Source: Dethiosulfovibrio peptidovorans DSM 11002 (GTDB lineage Bacteria; Synergistota; Synergistia; Synergistales; Dethiosulfovibrionaceae). Taken from it: a DNA stretch of 64,000 nt. The position numbers and the translations under genes are program-made. The notes under the pieces were generated by a model that was given only the letters and a program-made list of their open reading frames with translations, was not told the origin of the DNA and did no database searches. Location: positions 1,402,501-1,466,500 of the forward strand of contig NZ_ABTR02000001.1 of assembly GCF_000172975.1 (NCBI RefSeq), written 5' to 3'. The stretch's first letter is position 1; every line of letters starts with the position of its first letter. Below, one piece after another: positions 41,832 to 50,503 of the stretch.

Positions 41832-42449
41832 TTATATCCTTTTCCTCGCTTTGGACAAGGCGATTCCGACCTTTATGGCCAAAGGCATGGCCTCTTCCAG
41901 ATGCTCTATCAGCTTGAAGATGGAGATCCCCGACCTTATCGTCTTCGGATCGGAGGTCCTGGCCATGGAGTTCACCAACTCATCCTTTATGCACGAAAGC
42001 CTTTTTTTGGAGGCTCTGACGCCGGAGGATGGCAGATAGCATCTCGCCGGCGATGGTGCTAGGTCGTCCAGTATGGTCTTGATATAGAGGGGAAGTTCGC
42101 CCATCACGGATTTCATGACGTCGTCCTCTCTGCCTGCCTCTACCGCTAGAGAGGCTACGTGGCTGAGCCTTTTCGCCAGGTCGAGGAGATCCCTCTCCGG
42201 CGATTCCATTTGGGAGAGGTCGTTCTCCTGCATGAACAATTCCTCTACTATATGGCCGTTTCTGGCGGCCTGTGCCAGGGCGGCTCCATCCCCATCGGTA
42301 AGCCCTCGGAGGGCCGACCTGACCGCCGCGATGGTGGCGGTGGACATCTGGGATATAAGAGAAGAATCGAGACGAGGTGGTTCCTTGGCGGAACAGGAGC
42401 TTTCCTTTTTTCTGACCCTCACGGCAGGAGGGGTGTCTTCGTATCTCAT
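41832..42449 (-). CDS. Hypothetical helical protein
   Basis: A 205-residue protein I do not recognise. It is almost all helical after a polar, Cys- and Pro-containing N-terminus (1-30), with segments LLDLAKRLSHVASLAVEAG, LPLYIKTILDDLAPSP and IFKLIEHLEEAMPLAIKVG. No signal peptide or membrane segment is seen. Some helices loosely resemble PhoU-like bundles, but this is weak. It stands alone upstream of the ferritin-like gene on the same strand, with about 60 bases between them. Confidence 0.7.
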   Translation of the reverse strand: MRYEDTPPAVRVRKKESSCSAKEPPRLDSSLISQMSTATIAAVRSALRGLTDGDGAALAQAARNGHIVEELFMQENDLSQMESPERDLLDLAKRLSHVASLAVEAGREDDVMKSVMGELPLYIKTILDDLAPSPARCYLPSSGVRASKKRLSCIKDELVNSMARTSDPKTIRSGISIFKLIEHLEEAMPLAIKVGIALSKARKRI

Positions 42450-42645
42450 AGGGTCACCGCCTTGTTTTTTCTGTTATTTTACATCCGATCGTGGATCTGA
42501 AAAGGCCCCTATTCAGGTCATTAGAGTGTTTTTAGGGGGTGACCTTTTTTGACCTTTGTCGATCGTGGGCTGCGATAGTAAAATGGCTTTGTAGTCTGCA
42601 GATATGCCCCCGGTGGGCATAATCGAGAATAAAAGGAGGGTTTTT

Positions 42646-43629
42646 ATGTCTGGCAGGATAGGGATAACCTTCGGACCCGACGGGGTATCGGAGAATGTGG
42701 AGAGGATACTTAAAGGCATAGAGGTCGTTTGGTTGAAGGACCTCGCCGAGGAAGACAGGCCGGGAGAGCTTGAAAAATGCGATCTTCTTCTCTGTCAGTT
42801 TCTCACTTCGAAGGAATTGACAGATGGGGAATGGGCGGCTCTTAGGAATGTTCCTGCGGTCCAGACGGTTTCGGCCGGGGTGGACCAGGTTCCGATGGAT
42901 CGTCTGGGCGACGATACCGATCTCTACGCCAACGTGGGCGGTTGGGCCCCTCCCATAGCGGAGCACGTCCTTGCTATGGCCCTGTGCTGTTCCAGGAGGC
43001 TGGTCCAGCAGACCCGGGACCTGTCGGATGGGATTTTCGGTTTTATGGGATACGGACTGAAAACCCTGAAGGAGAAAGTCGCTCTGATAGTAGGCTACGG
43101 GGGAATCGGCAGGGAAACCGCGTCGGTATTGTCTCGGTTCGGAATGGAGGTTCAAGGTCTGGGAAGGCGTAGGCCGGAGGACTCCCTTCTCAGCCGGGGC
43201 TGGACCATGTCGGAGCTCAAGGAAGCTCTCGGACAGGCCGATCTGGTAGTCCTGGCGCTTCCTCTGACCAAGGAGACCGAGGGTCTTTTCGACGACGATA
43301 TCCTGACTTCCATGAAGGACGACGCAATTCTGGTAAACATAGCCAGGGCCGCCATAGTAGATGAAGGAGCTCTCTACCGCAGATTGAAGAGCAGCCCCGA
43401 CTTTTTCGCCGCTTTGGACGTATGGTGGAACGAGCCCAGAGACGGAGGGGCCTTCTCGACCGATGAACCCCTGATGGAGTTGCCGAATCTTGTGGGCTCG
43501 TCTCACAACTCGAACCAGACCGAGACAGCTCCTCGTGAGGCTCTGGAGATAGCTCTTGAGAACTGTCTCAGGATCGTGGACGGAAACGGTCCTTCCGGAC
43601 TGGTTCGAAAAGACGAGTATCTCCGTTAG
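42646..43629 (+). CDS. D-2-hydroxyacid dehydrogenase (NAD-dependent)
   Basis: A 327-residue cytoplasmic oxidoreductase that interconverts 2-keto and D-2-hydroxy acids. The NAD-binding motif GYGGIGRETAS is near 145-155; the catalytic Arg lies in LVNIARAAIVDEGAL (near 235), Glu near 266, and His in VGSSHNSNQT near 287. SAGVDQVP, near 80, forms part of the substrate pocket. I chose the ATG at 42646, five bases after AGGAGGG; the frame extends upstream to 42604 but has no site. The gene ends four bases inside the convergent channel gene's stop region. Confidence 0.9.
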   Translation: MSGRIGITFGPDGVSENVERILKGIEVVWLKDLAEEDRPGELEKCDLLLCQFLTSKELTDGEWAALRNVPAVQTVSAGVDQVPMDRLGDDTDLYANVGGWAPPIAEHVLAMALCCSRRLVQQTRDLSDGIFGFMGYGLKTLKEKVALIVGYGGIGRETASVLSRFGMEVQGLGRRRPEDSLLSRGWTMSELKEALGQADLVVLALPLTKETEGLFDDDILTSMKDDAILVNIARAAIVDEGALYRRLKSSPDFFAALDVWWNEPRDGGAFSTDEPLMELPNLVGSSHNSNQTETAPREALEIALENCLRIVDGNGPSGLVRKDEYLR

Positions 43630-44630
43630 GTAGCTAGTTTTCCGAGGGCTTCCCTTAGAGATGCTATACGGTGTCTTTCTCCGAAGACCATTATCTTGTC
43701 GCCGCCCCTTATGGTCTGCCCTCCCGTTGGGTTGTACACCGGGGCGTCGTCGGCGCCTAGTATGGCAAGGACCGTGACGTCGTATGCGTTTCTGAAGTCC
43801 AGTTCCATAAGGGTCTTCCCTGCCAGGGAGGACCCTTTTTCCACCGTAACGGTGGAAAAGTCGAGGTCCAGTTTTCTCGACATGACCACCAGGTCCAAAA
43901 GATCCGCTACCGAGGGTTTGAGCGAGGCTCGGACCAGAGACGCCGATCCCGCTATCACCGGGTTGACCACCCTGTTGACCCCTGCCTTGGTCAGAACCGA
44001 TACGGATTTCGTGTCGCTGGCTCGGGCTACTATGTGGATATCCCTGTTGAGGGCTCTGGCGGTCAGTGCGACGTACACCGTCTGAGCGTCGCTGTCGAGT
44101 GTGACGATAAGTCCCTTGGCTCTCTCGACCCCGGCGTTGAGTAGTGCGTCCTCCTCACTGGCGTCGCCCTGTACCATGAGATACCCCTGATCCCTGGCCT
44201 CCACTACCACTTCCTCCTTGCTCTCTATTACGGAAAAGGGAACTTCCTCGTGTCGCAGCATCGCCGCCACCTGTCTACCGTATCTTCCCAGTCCGCATAT
44301 TATCCAGTGGTTGTCCATTCTTTTTATCCTCCTGTCGTGTCCCTTGCCCAGGGAGGCCCTTATATGCATGGTGAAGAAATTCTGGCTGACTATGCCTATG
44401 GCGTATCCCACCGTTCCCAGGCTGGCGGCGATGAGAATAGCGAGAAAGAGCTTGTCCGAGTCGTCCACTCCCGGAGGAGCTCCGTATCCCACGGTGGAGA
44501 CTGTGGTGGCGGTGTAGAAGATCGAGTCCACCCACGACAGGCCCAGAAAAAACCTCATGCCCAGTATCCCCGTCAGAGTTACCCCCGATATCCAGCCCAG
44601 GAGGTAGCGACTCTGTCTCTGTATCTTCAT
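43626..44630 (-). CDS. Potassium channel with TrkA-N and TrkA-C domains
   Basis: A 334-residue membrane protein. Two helices (about 10-30 and 62-85) flank the pore helix and the selectivity filter TVSTVGYG (near 42-50), as in two-helix K+ channels such as MthK. The RCK/TrkA-N domain has the nucleotide-binding ICGLGRYGRQVA (near 113-124) and the acidic VIESKEE; a TrkA-C domain ends the protein. It probably gates K+ flow in response to a nucleotide or ion. I chose the ATG at 44630, eight bases after AGGAGG. Confidence 0.9.
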   Translation of the reverse strand: MKIQRQSRYLLGWISGVTLTGILGMRFFLGLSWVDSIFYTATTVSTVGYGAPPGVDDSDKLFLAILIAASLGTVGYAIGIVSQNFFTMHIRASLGKGHDRRIKRMDNHWIICGLGRYGRQVAAMLRHEEVPFSVIESKEEVVVEARDQGYLMVQGDASEEDALLNAGVERAKGLIVTLDSDAQTVYVALTARALNRDIHIVARASDTKSVSVLTKAGVNRVVNPVIAGSASLVRASLKPSVADLLDLVVMSRKLDLDFSTVTVEKGSSLAGKTLMELDFRNAYDVTVLAILGADDAPVYNPTGGQTIRGGDKIMVFGERHRIASLREALGKLAT

Positions 44631-44703
44631 GTACCGACCTCCTCTTCGTCTCTCCGATTGATGTAAAATGTAGGCTAAATCGACTAGAAAGGCGGGGATC
44701 TCA

Positions 44704-45483
44704 GTGTCCTGGACCATAGCGACCTTCAACGTCAACTCGGTGAGAAGCCGACTTCCCATTTTGGAGAGATGGCTCAATGATAGCAAAGTGGACGTCCTGT
44801 GTCTTCAGGAGACCAAGGCGAGGGATGAGGATTTTCCTCTCCAGGCCTTCGTGGACATGGGGTACTTTGTGGCCTTCAGAGGCCAAAAAAGTTACAACGG
44901 CGTGGCGATAGCTTCCCTGGAGGAGCCGGACGAAATAGTCTACGGCTTTGACGATGGAAAGGAACCTGTCTTCGACACAAGGGCTCTGTCGGTTCGTTTC
45001 GGCGATATCTGGGTTATGAATACCTACGTTCCTCAGGGAAAATCCATCGATCACGACGACTATCTGATGAAACAGGAGTTTCTGAGAAGGACACAAAGGA
45101 CGATATCCGATCGTATCTCCGACGGTAAGAGGGTCCTGTGGGTGGGGGATATGAACGTAGCTCCGGAGGAAAAGGACGTCGCCAACCCTAAGAACAAGGC
45201 GAAACACGTGTGCTTTCACAGGGATATCAGGGATCTCTTCGGGACCGTCTGTCAGGGGCTGGTGGATGTTTTCCGATCCCATCGGCCGGAGGAAGGTGAG
45301 TTTTCCTTCTGGGACTATCGGGTCAAGAACGCCCTGGACAGAAACATCGGCTGGAGGATAGATCATATCCTGGCTTCTCCCGATCTGGCCAAGTTATCGT
45401 CGGACAGCTGGGTATATCGGGACCCTCGAGGTTGGGAAAAGCCCTCGGATCACACGCCGGTATTGGCCTCTTTCGACCTATAA
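44704..45483 (+). CDS. xth: Exodeoxyribonuclease III
   Basis: A 259-residue cytoplasmic AP endonuclease and 3'-5' exonuclease used in base excision repair. Catalytic residues are seen in ATFNVNSVRSR (Asn), LQETK (Glu near 36), GDMNVAP (Asp/Asn near 150) and the C-terminal SDHTPVLASF (Asp-His). The GTG start has GGCGGGGA upstream. It is followed after one base by the P1 peptidase gene, so they may share a transcript. Length is typical for the family. Confidence 0.93.
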   Translation: MSWTIATFNVNSVRSRLPILERWLNDSKVDVLCLQETKARDEDFPLQAFVDMGYFVAFRGQKSYNGVAIASLEEPDEIVYGFDDGKEPVFDTRALSVRFGDIWVMNTYVPQGKSIDHDDYLMKQEFLRRTQRTISDRISDGKRVLWVGDMNVAPEEKDVANPKNKAKHVCFHRDIRDLFGTVCQGLVDVFRSHRPEEGEFSFWDYRVKNALDRNIGWRIDHILASPDLAKLSSDSWVYRDPRGWEKPSDHTPVLASFDL

Positions 45484-45496
45484 GGTGGACGTCGAT

Positions 45497-46552
45497 GTGG
45501 TAAGAGCCAGGGAGATGGGAATAGAGATCGGTTTTATGCCGACCGGTGCTAAAAATTCCATTGGCGATGTCCAAGGGGTATCGGTGGGGCACGTCACATT
45601 GGACGACGGACCGGTGAAGACCGGGGTGACGGCGATCATACCGGGATCGGGAAATACTTTCAGACACAAGTTTCCCGCCGGTTGCCACGTCATAAACGGG
45701 TTCGGAAAGTCGGTGGGACTCGTCCAGATAGAGGAACTGGGAACCCTGGAAACCCCGATCGTGCTGACCAATACCCTTTCGGTGGGAGACTGCGTCAGAG
45801 GGCTGGTCGACGAGATGCTGGCCACGGACGAGGGGATTGGAGACACCACAGGAACGGTAAATTCGGTGGTGTGCGAGTGCAACGACGGTTTTCTGAACGA
45901 TATAAGAGGGCTTAACGTTAAACCCCGACATGTAGGCGAGGCCGTTAGATCCGCCTCGCCGAATTTCTCCATGGGAGACGTCGGAGCGGGAAAGGGCATG
46001 TCCTGCTATCAGCTCAAGGGAGGCATAGGGAGCTCCTCCCGTCTGGTAGAACTGGACGGGGCTCGTTACACCGTGGGAGTGCTGGTGCTCTCGAATTTCG
46101 GTGAGATGAAAGACCTGTCGATCGACGGGGTCAAGGTCGGGAAGGCCATTTTTAGGGAGGCTCCTCCTGAGAGATTGAAGGAACAGGGTTCGATAATAGC
46201 GGTCGTCGCCACCGATGCTCCCATGACCTCCAGACAGCTGAAGCGACTCTGCAAGAGGGCGTCGGTGGGCATAGTCAGGACCGGAGCCTACATAGGAAAC
46301 GGGAGCGGAGAGATCGCGTTGGCCTTTTCTACGGCCTACAGGGTACCCCACGAAGGGGTGGAACCAGTCGAGATCTCTCCTGTCAGCGATAGCTTGGCGA
46401 ACCGCTTCTTCCGGGCCGTCGTGGAGGCTACGGAGGAATCGGTGATCGACTCCATGCTCCTCTCTTCCCCGGTGGAGGGACGGGAGGGCAGGAAAAGGAG
46501 AAGTCTGGCCGAGTTCGAAGAGCATATAATCGGGAGGTATGATCGTTGTTGA
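45497..46552 (+). CDS. P1/S58 family peptidase (DmpA-type aminopeptidase)
   Basis: A 351-residue self-processing N-terminal-nucleophile peptidase. The N-terminus REMGIEIGFMPTGAKNSIGD then VSVGHVTL, and the GTVNSVVCECNDG segment near 115-130, are family marks. The auto-cleavage region lies before YTVGVLVLSNFG near 190, where Thr would be the new nucleophile. Relatives remove N-terminal D- or L-amino acids. I chose the GTG at 45497, eight bases after AAGGTGG; a GTG at 45485 is in frame. It overlaps the ProRS-like gene by seven bases, so they are coupled. Confidence 0.88.
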   Translation: MVRAREMGIEIGFMPTGAKNSIGDVQGVSVGHVTLDDGPVKTGVTAIIPGSGNTFRHKFPAGCHVINGFGKSVGLVQIEELGTLETPIVLTNTLSVGDCVRGLVDEMLATDEGIGDTTGTVNSVVCECNDGFLNDIRGLNVKPRHVGEAVRSASPNFSMGDVGAGKGMSCYQLKGGIGSSSRLVELDGARYTVGVLVLSNFGEMKDLSIDGVKVGKAIFREAPPERLKEQGSIIAVVATDAPMTSRQLKRLCKRASVGIVRTGAYIGNGSGEIALAFSTAYRVPHEGVEPVEISPVSDSLANRFFRAVVEATEESVIDSMLLSSPVEGREGRKRRSLAEFEEHIIGRYDRC

Positions 46553-48060
46553 AGTCCAGCGAACTGTTGGCGCCTAGAGGAAAGACCCCGTCCAAGCTTA
46601 AAGACGGAGGCGTAATAGCTATGGTCAAGGCCGGATTCGCCATATGGAATCCCAACGCCCACACGGTGATGAGGCTTCCTTTGGGAGAGGATATGGACAG
46701 ACGGCTTGAGGTCTACCTCATAGAGGCCCTCGCCTCCTGGTACCCCCAGAGGGTCCATTGTCCAGTACCGGAAGGTGCTTTGGCTATAGCGGTACGTCAC
46801 ATAAAGAGATCGATCCAGCTGCCGGCGTTGTTCCTCCAGAGGAGGGGAGACGATCTGGAACTACAGGGTTACTGTCTCGACGAAGAAGAGGGAGCCTCCA
46901 TGGCTATCTCGGTTTTAAGAGCCCTGGGAATCGCCCTGGCCGAGGTCGGGCTTACGGTCAGACGATGGGACGAGACCGTCCGCCAGGGGACGAGATGTCG
47001 TCTGGTCCGTGACGGTGAGAAAGGGGCTCTCTCCCTGCTTGATGGACTGGGATGTTCCTGCGGTTGGAGAGGGGCTGCCTCCTCTTCTATGGAGTTCGGA
47101 GGGGCTCCAGTCGAAGACGAGGCCGAGCTCGCCAGAGTCCATACCCCCGGGGTCAGCACCATAGATTCCCTATGTGATTTTCTGTCCATTTCGCCGGAGA
47201 AGACCGTCAAGACCATGTGTTTCTCCGATCTGGATGGCAAGGGGGTAATCGCCCTGATAAGGGGGGACAGATCGGTCTCTTTGGATAAGCTGTCCGCCGC
47301 TGTCGGTGCGGATCTGCACCCGTCGTCGGACGACGAGCTCCGGGATCTCCTGGGAAACCTGGCCGGATATCTCGGTCCTATCGGGCTTCCCGAGGGAATC
47401 GTTCTTCTGGCGGACAGATCGGTGGAGGGAATCTCCTGGTCGGTCGTGGGGGCCAACGAGAGGGATTACCATCTCACCGGTGCCAGGTGGGGTAGAGATT
47501 TCTCGGCTTCCGTGGCGGACATAGCTGCGATGGAGCCCGGGGATATGTGTCCTCTCTGCGGTGCCCCTCTCTTCGAGGCATCGGTGACCCCTTTGGCGAC
47601 TTTGGAGCTTTGGAACGAGGTCGCCGATTCGGAACCTTCTCTTACCTACGTGGACGAGGAGAGGAAAAAGGCCCGGCCGTTCTGCTGGACCACGAGGGTC
47701 CACATGACCACCTTGGAGGGGGCCATGTTCGATCTTTCCTCCTTGCCCGGTGTAGTCTCGCCTGCGGAGGTCTCGATCCGCTTTGAAAGAGAGGAGGATG
47801 AGGCTCGAGCAGCGTCGGTTGGAATGAAACTCGAATCGGAGGGACTATCGGTTTTGCTCGACGATGAAGGCGGGAAAGCCTCGATGAGAGCCTTCCCTTT
47901 CCCGTGGGACATCGCTATCGTGGAAGGGGGGGTGGAGCTTCGTCGTCCCGACGGAGAAACGGAGAGCAAGGACGAGAACGGTGCTGTAGAGGAAATACTT
48001 AAAAAACGGCCTCAGAAAAACGTAATAGGGGGATACAAAAAAGGACCTTTTCGGTTATAA
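46546..48060 (+). CDS. Degenerate prolyl-tRNA-synthetase-like protein with a YbaK editing domain
   Basis: A 504-residue protein with the architecture of bacterial ProRS. Residues 1-180 correspond to the class II catalytic domain but keep little: [10 protein letters not shown] and MRLPLG resemble the ProRS N-terminus. The motif-2 region shows [20 protein letters not shown] instead of the canonical F-R-x-E loop, and no G-x-G-x-x-R motif 3 is found. By contrast the editing domain (about 198-345) is well kept: [15 protein letters not shown] with its lysine, LVRGD-like [28 protein letters not shown] and CPLCG. A C-terminal anticodon-binding-like domain (405-490) follows. I infer a tRNA-editing or regulatory protein rather than a synthetase. 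A TTG start lies eight bases after GGGAGG. Confidence 0.8.
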   Translation: MLKSSELLAPRGKTPSKLKDGGVIAMVKAGFAIWNPNAHTVMRLPLGEDMDRRLEVYLIEALASWYPQRVHCPVPEGALAIAVRHIKRSIQLPALFLQRRGDDLELQGYCLDEEEGASMAISVLRALGIALAEVGLTVRRWDETVRQGTRCRLVRDGEKGALSLLDGLGCSCGWRGAASSSMEFGGAPVEDEAELARVHTPGVSTIDSLCDFLSISPEKTVKTMCFSDLDGKGVIALIRGDRSVSLDKLSAAVGADLHPSSDDELRDLLGNLAGYLGPIGLPEGIVLLADRSVEGISWSVVGANERDYHLTGARWGRDFSASVADIAAMEPGDMCPLCGAPLFEASVTPLATLELWNEVADSEPSLTYVDEERKKARPFCWTTRVHMTTLEGAMFDLSSLPGVVSPAEVSIRFEREEDEARAASVGMKLESEGLSVLLDDEGGKASMRAFPFPWDIAIVEGGVELRRPDGETESKDENGAVEEILKKRPQKNVIGGYKKGPFRL

Positions 48061-48061
48061 T
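48056..48061 (+). promoter_or_regulatory. Candidate -10 box of grdA
   Basis: A perfect TATAAT overlaps the end of the ProRS-like gene, about 78 bases before the grdA start. The -35 position (around 48034) has only a weak match. grdA products are usually abundant, so a promoter of its own is expected. Confidence 0.4.
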
Positions 48062-48139
48062 GTAGCCTCAGACGGTGGCATGAGGGCTCGTGTCGCCCCT
48101 TTGTCGAGAGCCGTCATTAAGAAGAGGGAGGTGAAAAGC

Positions 48140-48616
48140 ATGGGCAAATTGGCCGGAAAGAAACTTATCCTTCTAGGCGAGCGTGACGGTGTTCCCGCAC
48201 CTGCCATGGAGGCGTGTTTCAAGAACAGTGGAGCCGAGGTGATCTTCTCCGTCACCGAGTGCTTCGTCTGAACGGCGGCTGGAGCGATGGACCTGCAGAA
48301 CCAGCAGCGCGTCAAAGACGCTGCTGAGAAGTACAACCCCGAGGATATCGTGGTTATACTGGGTTCCTCCGACGCGGAAGGCGCAGAGATTTATGCCGAG
48401 ACCGTGTGTAACGGAGACCCCACCTACGCAGGACCACTCGCTGGCGTCCAGTTAGGACTAGCCGTCTACGACATTTTCGAGCAGGATATCCGCGATGAGG
48501 CGGATCCGGAGGAATGGGAGAACCAGATCAGCATGATGGAAATGGTTCTTGAGCCCGAGGCTTTGGCTGAAGCCGTAAAGGGCATGAGAGATCAGTTCTC
48601 TAAGTACAGCCTGTAA
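48140..48616 (+). CDS. grdA: Glycine/sarcosine/betaine reductase protein A (selenoprotein)
   Basis: A 158-residue selenoprotein that carries the carboxymethyl-selenoether intermediate of glycine reductase, a reaction that gives acetyl phosphate. Sec44 is coded by the in-frame UGA at 48269-48271, in [18 protein letters not shown]; Cys41 and Sec44 form the C-x-x-U motif. Position 44 matches known GrdA proteins. The frame is open on both sides of the UGA and the C-terminal half ([18 protein letters not shown]) is typical. GGGAGG lies ten bases before the ATG. GCTGG/CCAGC arms after the UGA may be part of the SECIS. No other grd genes are in the window. Confidence 0.96.
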
Positions 48617-48665
48617 TAAAAAAGGATCGCCTTAAGGCGATCCTTTTTTATTACAGGCTGTACTT
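48602..48665. terminator. 64-bp perfect palindrome acting as bidirectional terminator
   Basis: The sequence is exactly self-complementary around 48633/48634 (CTTAAG). The centre, AAAAAAGGATCGCC and complement, is a normal terminator with T-runs both ways, but the symmetry continues outward through the grdA stop codon and last four codons on one side and the C-terminal codons of the convergent dipeptidase gene on the other. Confidence 0.93.
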
Positions 48666-50440
48666 TCCTCGACCACGTCTATGACTACGCTCCCCACGAT
48701 GGGGCTGCCCGAGTCGTCCACTCCGTAGAGCCAGAAGTCGCTGTAGCAGGGGACGCATTTTTCCGTTAGCTCCCTCACCCTGAAGGAGACCTCCCAGTCC
48801 GAGTCCCTCCTCCTGAGGGAACCTCTTATAGCCGTAGCCCAGCTTTCGGGGGATTGCATTCCCTGGCCGAAAAAGAGTCTATCCTCGACGGGTCGGGCGT
48901 CGCTTTTGATGTAAAGGGTTATCTCCTCTTCTCTCGATTTGTAGCTGATCCTCTTCGAGTCGGTCGATAGTTCCGTTCTGGGAAGTCTACCGGTCATATA
49001 GCGAACCAGGTCCATCGACTGCCTCGCCTTTTTCGCGGTCTCTCCGGTCAGCAACAGCAATCCTTCTTCCTCGTCCTTTTCCATTAGAGCTCGGGCTTTT
49101 TCCGCTATTTCGTCGTCCTCGTCGAGCCAGTTTTTCTCCACCTCTCCGACGTGATTTTTCACCGTCTCGAAGTTACGGTTATGATCGAACTGGCCGTCCA
49201 GGAGCGACTGAAATTGCTGTATCTCCCACCAAGGTATAGAAAGATCGTAGGCCATGTCCTTAGGGGTGAAGTGAAAATGTCTCTTCAGAGAGCTCTCGTT
49301 ATCCTCCACCAGAAATTCCTGGGGCATGCCTAGAATCCCTCCGTACCAGGGAACGAATGGAGACGTGCAAGGTCTTCCGGTAGAGGTCCAGAGTGTATTG
49401 AGCTCCGGGCGGTCTCTGAACCGGATCACCAGGGCTCCTAATGTCGTGCCGGTGCATATCCGTCGGACCTCTGTGTAGTGGGGCGAGCTATCCCATTTCC
49501 CCCTGACGTCGTCGGGGCTTCCCTCGTAGTGGTCCCTGAGGACCCCCATGACGTCCTTGACGTCCATGGGGTGCCTCGGTTCGACAGAGAAGGGAAGGTC
49601 CTCCTCTTCGCTCCAGTCCGTTCCGGTTATCCGAGACAAGGCGTGTCTGTTTCTGTACAGGTTTCCCGGAAGGTTTACACTGCTACCGTCCTGTACCGTC
49701 CTGGCGAAGTCGAAACAGTCGTCTTTTACCGTCAGCCATCCTTTTTTTTCGCACATTTCGATAAATCCTCGGGACATAAGTACCCCTTCTTCTCCCGGGG
49801 CAATATCTCTTATGGTGTAATGGTTCGGTATAAAGGCTACCTCGTCGTCGCTAACTCTCTTGGCGCAGTAGTGTTTTCCCTTTATAACCTGTAGAAGCCA
49901 GGCTTCCTCGGCGTCGGCTATTATGTAGCATCTGCCGGTATTATCGTATCCGTATCGTTCGATAAGAGCTGCTGCTATCTCGATTCCCTCGCGGGCCGAT
50001 CTGGCCTTTTCCGCTATGGATATCCTGAGTCCGTACACCAGGCCTCCGTTGGACAGATCCGGTTCGTTGTCCTGTCTGGAACGCCGGCAGCTGTCGCTCG
50101 CTACGAAGACCCCTTTTTCGTTCAGGAAGCAGTCTGCCCCGGATAAGGCTGGCACCGAACGGGCCTGAGACCATATGTATCCTAGAGATCTCCCGGAGCG
50201 GTCTATCGAGGCGGAGCAGGGCTCGAAGGAAGTTGCGGTTCCCACGGGCCTGTCGGCAGGAGGTACCAGGTGGTGCTCCATAACGCATCTTCCCGGGTCG
50301 TCCTCGTTGTGTCCCACTAAGACCCTGCCTGTGGCGGATGCATTTTTCCCCACCACTATGCAGGTACAGCCTCGGGCTTTTGTAGGCATAAGAAACAATG
50401 AAGCTGCGACGAATAAAAGAGCTATGCCGAAAGAGATCAA
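48632..50440 (-). CDS. C69 family dipeptidase, secreted (second copy)
   Basis: A 602-residue N-terminal-nucleophile dipeptidase related to the one at 21329. A signal peptide (1-24) is followed by Cys25 in GCTCIVVGKNASATGRVL, the expected nucleophile. Other marks are NEDDPGRCV, AWLLQVIKGKHY and FIPNHYTI. It is about 65 residues longer than the first copy, with a C-terminal extension (510-600, EEITLYIKSDARPVEDRL) that may be a small beta domain. The last residues, [10 protein letters not shown], are encoded by the mirror image of the grdA end and terminator. The TTG start has GGGAGGGG upstream. It lies downstream of a dpp operon, behind a terminator. Confidence 0.9.
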   Translation of the reverse strand: MISFGIALLFVAASLFLMPTKARGCTCIVVGKNASATGRVLVGHNEDDPGRCVMEHHLVPPADRPVGTATSFEPCSASIDRSGRSLGYIWSQARSVPALSGADCFLNEKGVFVASDSCRRSRQDNEPDLSNGGLVYGLRISIAEKARSAREGIEIAAALIERYGYDNTGRCYIIADAEEAWLLQVIKGKHYCAKRVSDDEVAFIPNHYTIRDIAPGEEGVLMSRGFIEMCEKKGWLTVKDDCFDFARTVQDGSSVNLPGNLYRNRHALSRITGTDWSEEEDLPFSVEPRHPMDVKDVMGVLRDHYEGSPDDVRGKWDSSPHYTEVRRICTGTTLGALVIRFRDRPELNTLWTSTGRPCTSPFVPWYGGILGMPQEFLVEDNESSLKRHFHFTPKDMAYDLSIPWWEIQQFQSLLDGQFDHNRNFETVKNHVGEVEKNWLDEDDEIAEKARALMEKDEEEGLLLLTGETAKKARQSMDLVRYMTGRLPRTELSTDSKRISYKSREEEITLYIKSDARPVEDRLFFGQGMQSPESWATAIRGSLRRRDSDWEVSFRVRELTEKCVPCYSDFWLYGVDDSGSPIVGSVVIDVVEESTACNKKGSP

Positions 50441-50462
50441 GTTCGTCCCCTCCCAGAGGTCG

Positions 50463-50493
50463 AAAAAAGGCCCCCTCCGATTAGAGGAGGCCT
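50463..50493 (-). terminator. Terminator of the second dpp operon
   Basis: On the minus strand GGCCTCCTC pairs with GAGGGGGCC around a short loop (one G-U) and is followed by TTTTTT. It separates the peptide-binding protein gene from the C69 dipeptidase gene. Confidence 0.85.
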
Positions 50494-50503
50494 GTCTTAA
50501 ACG

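Noticed and set aside
42603-42619. Short ATGCCC/GGGCAT hairpin before the hydroxyacid dehydrogenase as a terminator or riboswitch
   Set aside because: The stem is only six base pairs with no T-run, and there is no larger conserved structure around it.
48080-48271. grdA read as two broken ORFs or a pseudogene
   Set aside because: The UGA lies exactly at Sec44 in the known C-x-x-U motif of GrdA, so recoding is the correct reading.
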